Positions 51,746 through 60,289 of a DNA stretch of 64,000 nucleotides are shown here, one piece after another. The stretch is from Arthrobacter sp. MA-N2 (GTDB lineage Bacteria; Actinomycetota; Actinomycetes; Actinomycetales; Micrococcaceae): assembly GCF_000517125.1 (NCBI RefSeq), contig NZ_KI912155.1:1186418-1250417 (forward strand), given 5' to 3'. The position numbers and the translations under genes were made by a program. The notes beneath the pieces are model-generated. The model was given only the letters and a program-made list of their open reading frames with translations, did not search any database and was not told the origin of the DNA. Numbering within the stretch: position 1 is the stretch's first letter; every line of letters begins with the position of its first letter.

Positions 51746-51787
51746 CCCCGTAGTTCCCAGTGTTTATGGGAATTGCGGGGGTTTTTT
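51746..51787 (+). terminator. Rho-independent terminator of the tRNA cluster
   Basis: CCCCGTAGTTCCCA (51746-51759) pairs with TGGGAATTGCGGGG (51767-51780) with two mismatches around a 7-nt loop, followed by GTTTTTT. It is the clearest intrinsic terminator in the window and marks the end of ordinary chromosome before the AT-richer island. Confidence 0.93.
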
Positions 51788-52512
51788 CTTTGCTCTTCGA
51801 ACCCGAAGATTCAGGGTTATAGGACAAAACGTGGGTAAATCCCAGACACCGGCAGTGCTGCTCACCCGCGGCCGCCTTCCGTTCCGCACCAGCCCCGGAC
51901 TGCTAACCAGGCCGAACCACCAACCAGACAGTCCGGAGGTATGCAAGCACCCCGGCCACCTTAGGCTTCCAAAGCTTAGCTGCCCCCGAAATTCGCCCGC
52001 CAACGCTGGGAAGCAAGCCCCTCCCATACACACATTTTGTCTTATAACTAAAATTCTGGGACGGACCTCTGGTATTCCCTCGGTATAAGTGCAATGCGGT
52101 CGAGCCGCGACCGACCTGGAGGCGATCCGCGCCACAAAAAGAAGGATCGGGCCTTTGACTATCCGTTTTGATGAACCCAGCCCCACCGCCGAACCGTCTC
52201 AAAGCGATCTGCCTGATCCTGACCCTCGGAGCCACAGTGGTAAGGGCGTGACCGTCGTTTTCCCTCTGTAGAGCTTCATGTTCCGATTCTTTGGAGGGTT
52301 TCAAGCGCGCTTTAGGGTCTCATTCCAAGTTCTAGCCGAGCGGATTCGAGGCCGGGCTTCGTGGTCTCTTCCAGCTTGCTACTTACCGAGCGGCACGTAG
52401 AGCAAGGTGCCCAGTAGCGTGTCTTGCCCTCCTGAGGTCAATGACGCTTCAGATACGCCTGAAGCCAAAACCGTTCCGTCAGGAAGTAAGTTCAGCCGCC
52501 GGGTTAAGGATG
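51788..52512. other. Gene-poor start of the island
   Basis: About 720 bp of mixed, partly AT-rich sequence. Several short frames are open on both strands, but none shows a believable start, codon bias or recognisable product. It may be decayed insertion material leading into the transposase remnant that follows. Confidence 0.55.
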
Positions 52513-52856
52513 CAAAGGGAAGAGGCGCCGTGGACGTGATCGCCAACTACCACGAACTGTGGGATGTGGAGCAGTCCTTCCGGATGTCCAAGGCCGAGCT
52601 ACGAGCCCGGCCCATGTTCCACCGCACCTCGGACGCGATCGAAGCCCACCTGATCATTGTGTTCACCGCGCTGGCACTCAGCCGCGAAGCACAGAACCGG
52701 ACCGGGCTCACGATCCGCAAGCTGATCCGCTAACTAAGGCCGCTTCGTTCAGCCACCATCGCGATCAACGGCACCGAGCAGACATTCCCACCAGCCATCC
52801 CCGACGACAAACAAGCAGTCCTCAACGCAATCCGGAACCCGCGGGCCAGGCACTAA
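52513..52856 (+). pseudogene. IS1634-like transposase C-terminal remnant
   Basis: The reading frame gives the C-terminal part of an IS4/IS1634-type DDE transposase: VIANYHELWDVEQSFRMSKA with the catalytic-region E-x6-motif, RPMFHR, IEAHL and LRPLRSATIAINGTEQTFPP. An in-frame TAA at 52731-52733 interrupts it where relatives have CAA (Gln), so one C-to-T change could explain it. The frame then resumes to a natural stop at 52856. The N-terminal two thirds are missing, so the copy is dead. The upstream join is near 52510. Confidence 0.82.
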
Positions 52857-53107
52857 ACCGAATGACCGAAGTCAGGGATAAGTTAGGCTCAATCTCAGTT
52901 CTTTGGAACGCCGTACACTTTCCAAGCCGTCGCTCATACGAAAGGTTGCGGGTAGCAGACCGAGGAAAACGGCAATATGATGGAGCACGTTGAATTACAT
53001 AACCACACATATGACGTTCTTGGTGTGTCACAGCAGAAATATCAAAACGGTCCGTTCCTCTTGTAACCCGCGATTATTCTGAACAGGACCTGGGCCGCCT
53101 TCTTTGT
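52857..53107. other. AT-rich spacer
   Basis: The 251 bp between the transposase remnant and the GT4 gene are markedly AT-rich. I see no gene, tRNA or convincing hairpin here. Confidence 0.5.
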
Positions 53108-54313
53108 TCAGAGAGTTGGCCTAGGGCTGAGTGCTTCCAAATATATCTCTTCTGCCTTTTCCGATAATTTTGACTGTCGGAATTGCTGCTGGGCTGAGCA
53201 GGCCTGAGCGGCGGTTTCGCGGCGGCGCGGGTTCTGCATAAGCGCTGAAAGCGCGATGGCTAGGCTCGGCGCCTCGTGTCCTGACGCAAGTTGATACGTG
53301 CCTTCGGGCAGTTCACTGGCTACGTTTGGGTCGCATAGCACGACGGGGGTTCCTAGAGCGATTGCCTCCGTAACGATCAACCCTTGCGTTTCGAACCCCA
53401 TCGAAGAATGGACCACCAGGTCTGAGGCGGCGATCTCACTGAAAAGTTTCTGCTGGCTGAGATGCCCGCGAAATATCACAGACTGGTGAGGACTGCCGTG
53501 TTTGCGAATGAAAGTCCGGGCGGTCCTCATTTCAGCTCCATCCCCGCAGAGGCTGATCTCGCAGGCAAGCCCGGTCTGGGTGACTGCATCCAAGAAGGTG
53601 AGGAGCCGTTTCTCTGGGCTAAAACGTCCAGCCCAGAGGATTCTCAGTGGTTGCATGGACGTCTTCGGGGCGGATGCTTTCCGGAGCCAGTTGACAAGAT
53701 CATCGTCGATTCCCGTCGGTAGTACTAACGGCCTTTGCGAAAATCCAGCTCGGATAAGAGAGTTTGCAAAATGATGCGAGGGCGTTATCCGTGCGCTTGC
53801 TCCATTGCCCAAAAGCGAAAGATAGCGATACGCCGGTTCTGGGATTCCAGGGGCGCCGGACTCTAACGGAAACTGCTTCCTGTGGATGTGTTCCAGAAGC
53901 CTTGCGATCGATCTCGGTATTGGAGTTGTGGCGGCAAGTCCCACCACGAGATTCGTGTGGTGTGTGATTAAGAACGGGACGTCATATATCTGAGAGATCG
54001 CCTTTCCTAAGAGACCGGCCCAAAAGTCTGCCTGGATATGAACGATATCTACAGGTGGAAGGTCCTTAAGTTTGGTTTGGATTTGGCGGAGCGATCTTTC
54101 CCCGACGAAACCCAAGGAATAGCTGCGATCTAGGGTCATGGGAAATGACGGGGTCGTGATGATATCGGCCTGCTGCGGCGTACCGATTCTACCGGGGCTA
54201 CAGAGGGTCACGCGATGGCCGCGGAGTTCCAAATACTTCTTTTGAAGGCAAACGGAGGACTGCGCACCTCCCAGAGACAACGGGTGTTGGTCGAGGAAAA
54301 TCAGAATGTGCAT
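53108..54313 (-). CDS. GT4-family glycosyltransferase
   Basis: A 401-residue GT-B glycosyltransferase (group 1). The N-terminus HILIFLDQHPLSLGGAQSSV has the usual glycine-rich acceptor loop. The donor domain contains RILWAGRFSPEKRLLTFLDA and the E-x7-E motif in GFETQGLIVTEAIALGTPVV. There is no membrane helix; it would act at the inner face of the membrane on a lipid acceptor, as PimB-type mannosyltransferases do. Codon use is less GC-biased than the backbone, consistent with transfer. It lies with other envelope-sugar genes of the island. Confidence 0.88.
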   Translation of the reverse strand: MHILIFLDQHPLSLGGAQSSVCLQKKYLELRGHRVTLCSPGRIGTPQQADIITTPSFPMTLDRSYSLGFVGERSLRQIQTKLKDLPPVDIVHIQADFWAGLLGKAISQIYDVPFLITHHTNLVVGLAATTPIPRSIARLLEHIHRKQFPLESGAPGIPEPAYRYLSLLGNGASARITPSHHFANSLIRAGFSQRPLVLPTGIDDDLVNWLRKASAPKTSMQPLRILWAGRFSPEKRLLTFLDAVTQTGLACEISLCGDGAEMRTARTFIRKHGSPHQSVIFRGHLSQQKLFSEIAASDLVVHSSMGFETQGLIVTEAIALGTPVVLCDPNVASELPEGTYQLASGHEAPSLAIALSALMQNPRRRETAAQACSAQQQFRQSKLSEKAEEIYLEALSPRPTL

Positions 54314-54695
54314 TGTGAACCTAAAAGAGGCAGTTGCTTCTGGATCCGGACGGGTGTCAGGGGTGACAAGGGACTTTGAATGCAGGTCTCGAAGTGTTTC
54401 TGAAACGACACCAATGATTCACTGGTGTTTGATTAGGCATCTGAGCGGCTGAAGCGGGGCGCCCTCGCGCAGGGCTCGGTGGACTTCACTTTCAGACACC
54501 GGACAATCGGGAGCGAAAAGACCCATCCATGCGGCTTTTAGTACTGCACATTACTGGTTGGCGTCGTCGGTGTGGCAGACATAGACGAGAACCTCTGGTG
54601 GATGCGGAAGGTCCATGCACTTCCCGGTGCCTGGATTTGGCCAGCGTTCCGTTACTGCTCCATCATTGGCGCGTGGGCAAGTGGCATCGGCTAGG
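54314..54695. other. Gene-poor segment within the island
   Basis: About 380 bp upstream of the GT4 gene. A frame at 54529-54756 on the plus strand is open but arginine-rich and antisense-like, and I do not support it. No repeat or RNA gene is recognised. Confidence 0.5.
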
Positions 54696-54827
54696 CTATC
54701 CGCTTCGGCGTCGAAGCGCGCCACACGTTCTCTCGGCAGCTCCGACCCATATGTAGACGTAGACCAGCGCCGCTAATATCGCGAATACTCCCGCGATGAT
54801 AAAAAACACCACTAATATACTCGACAT
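54696..54827 (-). CDS. 43-residue single-span membrane protein
   Basis: An ATG at 54827 preceded by GAGGAG at 7-nt spacing opens a 43-codon frame. It encodes MSSILVVFFIIAGVFAILAA, then LVYVYIWVGAAERTC and a basic tail GALRRRSG. Residues 4-28 form one membrane helix with the positive tail predicted inside. It uses TTA and ATA codons that are rare in this genome. The strong ribosome site, hydrophobic pattern and charge placement argue for a real small protein. It lies upstream of the GT4 gene on the same strand; its function is unknown. Confidence 0.6.
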   Translation of the reverse strand: MSSILVVFFIIAGVFAILAALVYVYIWVGAAERTCGALRRRSG

Positions 54828-55038
54828 GCCTAGTCTCCTCGGTTCGACCTTATTGGGGTACTCTCTGTGCACAACAGCTAGTAGCGGTATTCTCCGGAAG
54901 AGTGACTCGATTTCTCGCCCGAATGCTTAGAGATGTGTCGGACGAGATGACGATCCCACGTCTCAGGGTTGGGTGATGCCAGTGGCTCAGAGCAAGGTTC
55001 CCATGTGATGCAGGGCGAGAACCAGGAATTGATTCACG

Positions 55039-55722
55039 ATGTCCAGCCAATCTTTAATCGCCGTGGGCGACGATAGTTTGATGAAGAGCAGGAGCCCGGG
55101 ATCCCGTTCCGGGGGTCCGACGCCGAAGCGATCGATCACCCCGGCCCAGAAACTTGATTACTTGGCCGCCTATGAAGACGCTATTTTGCGGAACGAGGGT
55201 GGCGCGTATTTGCGGGAGCAGGAGATCTATTCCTCGCAGATTACCGAGTTGCGCAAACTCCGTGATGCCGGCGTCCTTGAGGGAAAGAAGCCTTGTGAAC
55301 GGATTCGCCGGTTGAGCCCGTAGCAGGTCGAGACCGCGCGGCTGCGGCGCGAGATCGAGGACTCGAAGCGGCACCTGGCCACGACGGAGGTGGCGTTGGA
55401 GATCATGTCAAAACGCACGAGCTCTTGGCAGAACTCTCGAAGAGCTCGCGGGACGAACCACCGCATACGAAGCACTGATGTCCGCCTACCGCGACCTCAC
55501 GGCCGCCGGAGTTGGAGCCGGACCTCAGCCCGGATTGCCGGGGTGGCACGGGCTACCGCGACACGGAAGCCGCGCCGGCTGCCGATCCAGATCTACGCAG
55601 TCCTGCTGGACGAAGGCGCGTATCTGGCGCCGATCTCCACTATCTACCGGGAACTGGCGCAGAACAAGCAAGTCAAGGAACGCCGTCGCCTGGCTCGGCA
55701 GGTCTACTCCGGTCTAGTCGGC
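55039..55722 (+). pseudogene. Decayed IS3-family transposase
   Basis: Segments typical of IS3-like transposase pairs follow one another in different frames: KLDYLAAYEDAILRNEGGAY and ITELRKLRDAGVLEG (first frame), a TAG at 55321-55323, then QVETARLRREIEDSKRHLA. Next come MSAYRDLTAAGVG in another frame and TSARIAGVARATATRKPRR joined to IQIYAVLLDEGAYLAPISTIYRELAQNKQVKERRR by a deletion. At least one nonsense and two frame changes make it non-functional. The remnant runs into the 3' end of the flippase-like gene. Confidence 0.85.
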
Positions 55723-56825
55723 GGTGGGGGAGTTGCTCGGCTGGGTTTGGTTTGGATGACCGCGGTGGAGATGTTCTCGTGGTGGGTATTCTTGCCGAAC
55801 TTGAGGATGGTGTGGTGGTAAAAGGCGTATCCGAAGAGGACCGTGCCCAGCAGCAGGATTGCCCGGGTGATAATTGTTCCCGCAATGGCTTCAGCTGCGG
55901 TTACCCCTCCGAGCGTGAGGATTGCAACCATTAGTAATTCGTAGAGGCCCGTGCCTCCCGGGGTGATCACGATAATGCTGCAGATCGTGGAGATGCCGTA
56001 GGCGATGAGCAGGGTTCCAAAATTCACTTCTGCACCGATAGAGCAGAACGTGATGTAGAAAAGGGCAACGTCCGCGAGGTTGAAAATTAAGGACCATGCA
56101 AAGGGGAGTATCAGGGCTTTGGGGTTTGCCCGCAACTCGACATATGCACCTCCCATATCGCGGGCGAATCGGTGAGCTTGATCGACTTTCAGAACATTCT
56201 TCCGTACGCGAGGAATTCGTCGAAACAGTGCGTTTATACCGCGCACAGCTCTGTCCGTCACAGCTAGGACCAGTTTTTCATTTCGGATCGTGAGAGTGAT
56301 CAGGGTAATCGCTGCACCGGAGATAAGCGTGAGAGCCACTGATATGGTCAGCTCGGACGGAGCGAGCGTGTCGCTGAATACCTTCCAGGTAATGACGACG
56401 AGCAGCAAAAGGATATATGAAGAAAAACTGGCCACGAATCTTACCAATTGAGCCAAGATTGAATCGCCTGGGCTGACTTTGAAAAACCCAAGCTTCCAAC
56501 TGAGGAATGAAAGCCCTGCGGCGCCACCGCTTGGAACGATGTGATTCAGGAAGTTGAATTCCAGGGACATCCGCATGGCGCTGGTTGTTCGGACGCCTTT
56601 GAGCTGCCCGCGGCTTCGAAGGTAGGAGAACATTGATTCTCCAGTGGACAGGTAGCTGATGCATTGAACCGGGATCAATAGGGCCAGGATCCAATAGTTC
56701 GCGTGGGCCAGGTACTCGGCGACGCCCTGCACTTCGTGCCAGGCGGAAACGACCAGGATGACGACCATGACCAGCGTAAAGACCAGCATCCAAGTCCGGA
56801 AGGATTTCAATCCAGGGTTGCCCAT
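55704..56825 (-). CDS. Flippase-like integral membrane protein (UPF0104/LPG-synthase TM type)
   Basis: A 373-residue membrane protein with about eight helices, of the lysylphosphatidylglycerol-synthase transmembrane (AglD/UPF0104-like) family. The region SLEFNFLNHIVPSGGAAGLSF is the family core, and VITPGGTGLYE lies near the end. Members are thought to move or support lipid-linked sugars across the membrane. The start at 56825 overlaps the GT2 gene by 19 nt. The last residues (TPPPPTRPE) are encoded next to the IS3 remnant, so the C-terminus may have been altered by that insertion. Confidence 0.85.
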   Translation of the reverse strand: MGNPGLKSFRTWMLVFTLVMVVILVVSAWHEVQGVAEYLAHANYWILALLIPVQCISYLSTGESMFSYLRSRGQLKGVRTTSAMRMSLEFNFLNHIVPSGGAAGLSFLSWKLGFFKVSPGDSILAQLVRFVASFSSYILLLLVVITWKVFSDTLAPSELTISVALTLISGAAITLITLTIRNEKLVLAVTDRAVRGINALFRRIPRVRKNVLKVDQAHRFARDMGGAYVELRANPKALILPFAWSLIFNLADVALFYITFCSIGAEVNFGTLLIAYGISTICSIIVITPGGTGLYELLMVAILTLGGVTAAEAIAGTIITRAILLLGTVLFGYAFYHHTILKFGKNTHHENISTAVIQTKPSRATPPPPTRPE

Positions 56826-57544
56826 CTCTTGGTGTTGCCGTACCTGTGGGCGTTTAGTGTGTGGCCGTCCGTTTGGTAGTACTGTTTCAGTTTCTTGGAA
56901 TCGAACGAGCGAAACAGGTGGCATTTGACCATCAATTTTTCGCTTCGGCGGATCCGGGCCCCTGTCTTGAGTAGGGCAATCGTCAGATCTACGTCTTCGC
57001 TGAATCTGTTGTCACCAAGGTGGACCTGTTCCCGGATTTCCTGCCAGGCTTCGCGTTTCAGTGCGGAATTGAACCCGTAAAGCATGGGCGAAACTCCGAT
57101 ACTTCGTTCGTGCCAGAACCGGAAAGCACGGTAGTAGCAGGACATCCAGAACTTTTCCTTCGGAGATATTTCCTGAATCGATGCTCCCCCCGCGATTGCT
57201 GCTACCGGATTCCCGGTACGCACGGAGAATTCACGCCGGATTATTTCAGCCCAATCGGGCGAGACGATAGTGTCAGCGTCGATTCTTGCAATAATTTCAC
57301 TTTTTGCTGAATCAAAACCTGCAGTTCGGGCGAATGTGATGCCCTGCCGTGATTCGGCGACGATTGAGACGCCCGTGTGCTGCTTCGCTCGGCGGATCGT
57401 GTCATCAGTGCAGTTGTTATCCACGACGATGATTTCGTCCACTGGATGCGTCTGGTTTTGAATTGCGGAGAGGCAGGCATTAATGTGTCGAGCTTCGTTG
57501 TACACGGGTATTACAACACTGATGGTCAGTGAAGATTCGTCCAA
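56807..57544 (-). CDS. GT2-family glycosyltransferase
   Basis: A 245-residue GT-A glycosyltransferase. ISVVIPVYNEARHINACLSA is the nucleotide-binding start, DNNCTDDT follows, and the metal-binding acidic motif is RIDADTIVSPDW. No membrane helix is evident. I prefer the TTG at 57544, which has AAAGGAAGG 6 nt upstream, over an ATG at 57640 that adds 32 non-conserved residues. It overlaps the flippase-like gene by 19 nt, so the sugar transfer and lipid movement steps are probably coupled. Confidence 0.85.
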   Translation of the reverse strand: MDESSLTISVVIPVYNEARHINACLSAIQNQTHPVDEIIVVDNNCTDDTIRRAKQHTGVSIVAESRQGITFARTAGFDSAKSEIIARIDADTIVSPDWAEIIRREFSVRTGNPVAAIAGGASIQEISPKEKFWMSCYYRAFRFWHERSIGVSPMLYGFNSALKREAWQEIREQVHLGDNRFSEDVDLTIALLKTGARIRRSEKLMVKCHLFRSFDSKKLKQYYQTDGHTLNAHRYGNTKRWATLD

Positions 57545-57674
57545 AGCGGACCTTCCTTTGCTGATGATTTTGAAATCCCTGAACCCCCGCAATGATTTGG
57601 GGCGATGTTCAGGATTCCGAAGACATGGTCCTACGCGCATTATCTGCAGAACCTTAAATTATGACGCGGTCAAT

Positions 57675-59000
57675 TCAGGCATATCCTCCACGGATTGATG
57701 GGGGCGAGTAACCGGATTCCAACGCTTCTTCTGCGGGGAACAAAAGTAGGCGGGGGTCTGCCCGGCGTTGCGCGAAGAACATTCCGATCGCTGCAACCGA
57801 TGTGAGAATGAGGGACTCGCGGAGGAGAATCCCCAAGGGAGCAAGCCAGACCGAACCGGATCGCAGGATGTATTCGCCCAAGAATGTTCCTTGCAGAACC
57901 AGTACTAGAACGGCGACAGCCACGAAGATGCGGGTCTTCGTCTTTCCGCGGAACCAAAGCACGATGAGGGCCGGAATCAGATAAACCCAGTGGTGCACCC
58001 AGCTCACAGGCGAGATAAGGGTAGCGGTGAGGCCGACAGTCAGAACGGCTGCCATCGGCTGTCCGGAGCGGAAGACCGCTGCGGCGGACATCAGGCAGAG
58101 AATGGCCACTATTACCACGAGCACCTTTGATGCTGGTATCGCCCACTCCCCGAGCGCTGCGGCAGCCCCTTGGATGGAACTATTTCCGGCACTGGCAAAT
58201 TGGGTGCCCAGGTCCACCTTTGAGCTAAGGTGCCAGACGCAGGAGAGCCAGTAGGTCCCGGACATAGCCGGAAACAAGATCGCCCCTATCGCGACCGTTC
58301 CGGCAAAACCTGCAACAGCGGAGAAGGCCATTCGCCATTGCCGGGTAATCAAAAGGTAGGGAATGAAGATCCCCGGGGTTAGCTTGATGCCGGCAGCAAC
58401 CCCGATCAGCATTCCTTGAGGGACGAAGCGGGTCCAACGACTATTGGCGTGACGGAAGAAATCTGCAAGACAGAGAACCGCCAAGAACAGGTTGATCTGG
58501 CCCCACACCAGGTGTTGGGAAATGATCGAGGTGCAGCAACTAAGGACAACGAGGCCAATCCATATCCCAAGCCGCTTAGACAGGGATCGTGGCAGGCAAA
58601 GTCCGATGATCCAGGGCACGGTTGCCACACAAGCGATCGTCCACACTGTGAAAGCAATATGGGTGGGAAAAGCGCTCGTGAACGTGAGGAGTGCTGCCGC
58701 GAACGGCGTATAGACGAAGGGTAGCCCGTCAGGTAAGTACTCCCCGAAGACGTTGCCGGCATAGACGTCGTCCCCGGACCAGAAGGAAGCCGAACCATAG
58801 CGATAGACCAGGAAGTCCACGGGGGGAAAGACACCTACATTGAGCATATATAGATTCGCGAAAACGATGCCCAGGATCAGGACGGCTACGGCTACCGGCC
58901 ACTTCCGGCGGAAGGTCGGGATGGGCGAGGCCGCCATGGGGGGCGCGACGAGGGCTGCCCGATCGCCAGACCAGTCCAGGGCCGGGGGTGTAGTCGGCAT
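57675..59000 (-). CDS. GT87-family (DUF2029) polyprenol-sugar-dependent glycosyltransferase
   Basis: A 441-residue integral membrane protein with about 10-12 helices, of the GT87/DUF2029 group that includes PimE-type alpha-1,2-mannosyltransferases. The acidic first outside loop GVFPPVDFLVYRYGSASFW carries the likely catalytic Asp. GQINLFLAVLCLADFF and GIKLTPGIFIPYLL are typical later segments. GGAG lies 5 nt before the ATG at 59000. It leads a three-gene run with the GT2 and flippase-like genes, pointing to assembly of a surface glycolipid or polymer. Confidence 0.87.
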   Translation of the reverse strand: MPTTPPALDWSGDRAALVAPPMAASPIPTFRRKWPVAVAVLILGIVFANLYMLNVGVFPPVDFLVYRYGSASFWSGDDVYAGNVFGEYLPDGLPFVYTPFAAALLTFTSAFPTHIAFTVWTIACVATVPWIIGLCLPRSLSKRLGIWIGLVVLSCCTSIISQHLVWGQINLFLAVLCLADFFRHANSRWTRFVPQGMLIGVAAGIKLTPGIFIPYLLITRQWRMAFSAVAGFAGTVAIGAILFPAMSGTYWLSCVWHLSSKVDLGTQFASAGNSSIQGAAAALGEWAIPASKVLVVIVAILCLMSAAAVFRSGQPMAAVLTVGLTATLISPVSWVHHWVYLIPALIVLWFRGKTKTRIFVAVAVLVLVLQGTFLGEYILRSGSVWLAPLGILLRESLILTSVAAIGMFFAQRRADPRLLLFPAEEALESGYSPPSIRGGYA

Positions 59001-59247
59001 AGATTCTCCACATTCGTCTTTCGGCCGTCTTTCGGCCAGAAGTTTCCACTACTTAATAGCCAGGACCGCGATACGAATGACGCAACAATCCCGAACAATC
59101 CGTGCCTGCGCGGATTTGGGAATATCGGCTGACCCACGGCAACCAGAAATCCCGCCCGAATTGCGGTCTTCCTCTTTGTATTCCCCTTTGTCTCCGCCTT
59201 CTCACAAGCAAGCGCTAGGGTGGTACTCACAAGAAGGGGAGGGCTAC

Positions 59248-59721
59248 ATGGAACAGCAGGAAAGCCATACCGCACCTGAACCGGAAGCCGTTGGGGCTCC
59301 GGTGTCCGAAGACAGGCAAACAGTGGCAGGTAGCGGCCGCACAGTGATCTCGGATTCTGCTGTCGCCAAGGTTGCCGGTATCGCCGCGCGCGCAGTCCCG
59401 GGCGTCTACTCGCTCGGCTCGGCCCCTTCACGCGCGCTCGGAGCCATCCGCGACGCTGTCGGCAGCCAAGACCATGCTGCGGGCGTCCGCGCCGAGGTTG
59501 GCGAAACCCAGGTGGCCGTGGACATCAACCTTGTGGCCGTCTATGGATACCCTCTGCATGATGTCGCCAACCAGGTCCGCGCGGCGGTCTACCATGCGGT
59601 TGAATCGTTGGTTGGCCTGGAGGTCATCGAGGTCAATGTCGAGATCAACGATGTCTACGTTGCCCCACCCGTCAAAGCCGGAACAAAGGGCGCACTATCG
59701 GAAAGGGAGCCACTCCAGTGA
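59248..59721 (+). CDS. Asp23/Gls24-family envelope stress protein
   Basis: A 157-residue protein whose C-terminal 110 residues form an Asp23 domain (GRTVISDSAVAKVAGIAARAV, VDINLVAVYGYPLHDVANQV, VNVEINDVYV). Asp23 proteins coat the inside of the membrane, held by AmaP. The acidic N-terminal tail is disordered. The ATG at 59248 has AAGAAGGGGAGG upstream; the longer open frame before it is in non-coding sequence. It is first of five genes with 4-nt overlaps. The TAGGGT at about 59215 may be its -10 region. Confidence 0.9.
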   Translation: MEQQESHTAPEPEAVGAPVSEDRQTVAGSGRTVISDSAVAKVAGIAARAVPGVYSLGSAPSRALGAIRDAVGSQDHAAGVRAEVGETQVAVDINLVAVYGYPLHDVANQVRAAVYHAVESLVGLEVIEVNVEINDVYVAPPVKAGTKGALSEREPLQ

Positions 59722-59909
59722 ACATGACCGTTGTCGGAATCGGGATCGGCGCCTTCGTGGCGTTCATGGCCTTCCAATTCGGACTATGGGGCTTTGTTAT
59801 TGCCCTTCTCTTCATGGGAATCGGCGCCCTCCTGGGGCGTGCTGCAGACGGAAAGCTTGATCTGCGAAGCGTGCTGGACGCCCTCACCGGCCGCCGCTCG
59901 TCGTCATGA
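59718..59909 (+). CDS. Small two-helix membrane protein (DUF2273-like)
   Basis: A 63-residue protein with two hydrophobic segments (about 4-20 and 23-42) and a basic C-terminus (LTGRRSSS). It resembles the DUF2273 proteins found in Asp23/AmaP operons. It starts with GTG in the 4-nt overlap with the Asp23 stop; an ATG lies two codons later. Probably part of the membrane anchor. Confidence 0.75.
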   Translation: MNMTVVGIGIGAFVAFMAFQFGLWGFVIALLFMGIGALLGRAADGKLDLRSVLDALTGRRSSS

Positions 59910-60289
59910 GCTCCGCGGCTGAGGCGGTGCAGCCCGCCGTGACGATGGCTGGCCACAATCGGATCAGCACTCAGGCACTCACCACTTTGGCGCAGGCGGC
60001 CGCTGCCGAGGCGCTCGGTGTCCCGCCGCACGATGTGCGAGCCGAGTGGTCGGACGACGGCGGACTCCTGGCACTCTCGATTGCCGCCCCGATCCGTGTG
60101 CCCTCGCTGATGGAAGTCCACAGGGATCCCCTCCGGGTAGCGGCATTCGGTGGAACGGTATGGGACCGCGCCGTAGCTGCCAAAACGGTCATCCTTGAAC
60201 GTGTCACCCAACTCAGTGGTTCTACCCTGAGTCGCGTGGATATCCGGATCAGCGGCGCACACATCAGTGAAGGAGTTCGGGTCCAATGA
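59906..60289 (+). CDS. Second Asp23-like protein
   Basis: A 127-residue soluble protein with an Asp23-like alternating helix/strand pattern (LAQAAAAEALGVPPHDVRAE, then LSIAAPIRVPS and ILERVTQLSGSTLSRVDIRI). It is weaker than the first Asp23 gene and could be a distinct partner that forms mixed polymers. It overlaps both neighbours by 4 nt. The substitution of the usual YG-x3-P core with APIRVPSL is notable. Confidence 0.65.
   Translation: MSSAAEAVQPAVTMAGHNRISTQALTTLAQAAAAEALGVPPHDVRAEWSDDGGLLALSIAAPIRVPSLMEVHRDPLRVAAFGGTVWDRAVAAKTVILERVTQLSGSTLSRVDIRISGAHISEGVRVQ

Noticed and set aside
51764..52186. 140-codon minus-strand frame at the island start
   Set aside because: It runs through the tRNA terminator hairpin, has no ribosome site and no recognisable product.
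54529..54756. 75-codon plus-strand frame in the island
   Set aside because: Arg/His-rich with no ribosome site and overlapping the better-supported 43-codon gene on the other strand.
51700..59247. Island boundary defined by duplication of the tRNA-Phe 3' end
   Set aside because: I looked for a second copy of the tRNA-Phe T arm and acceptor end downstream and found none in the window.
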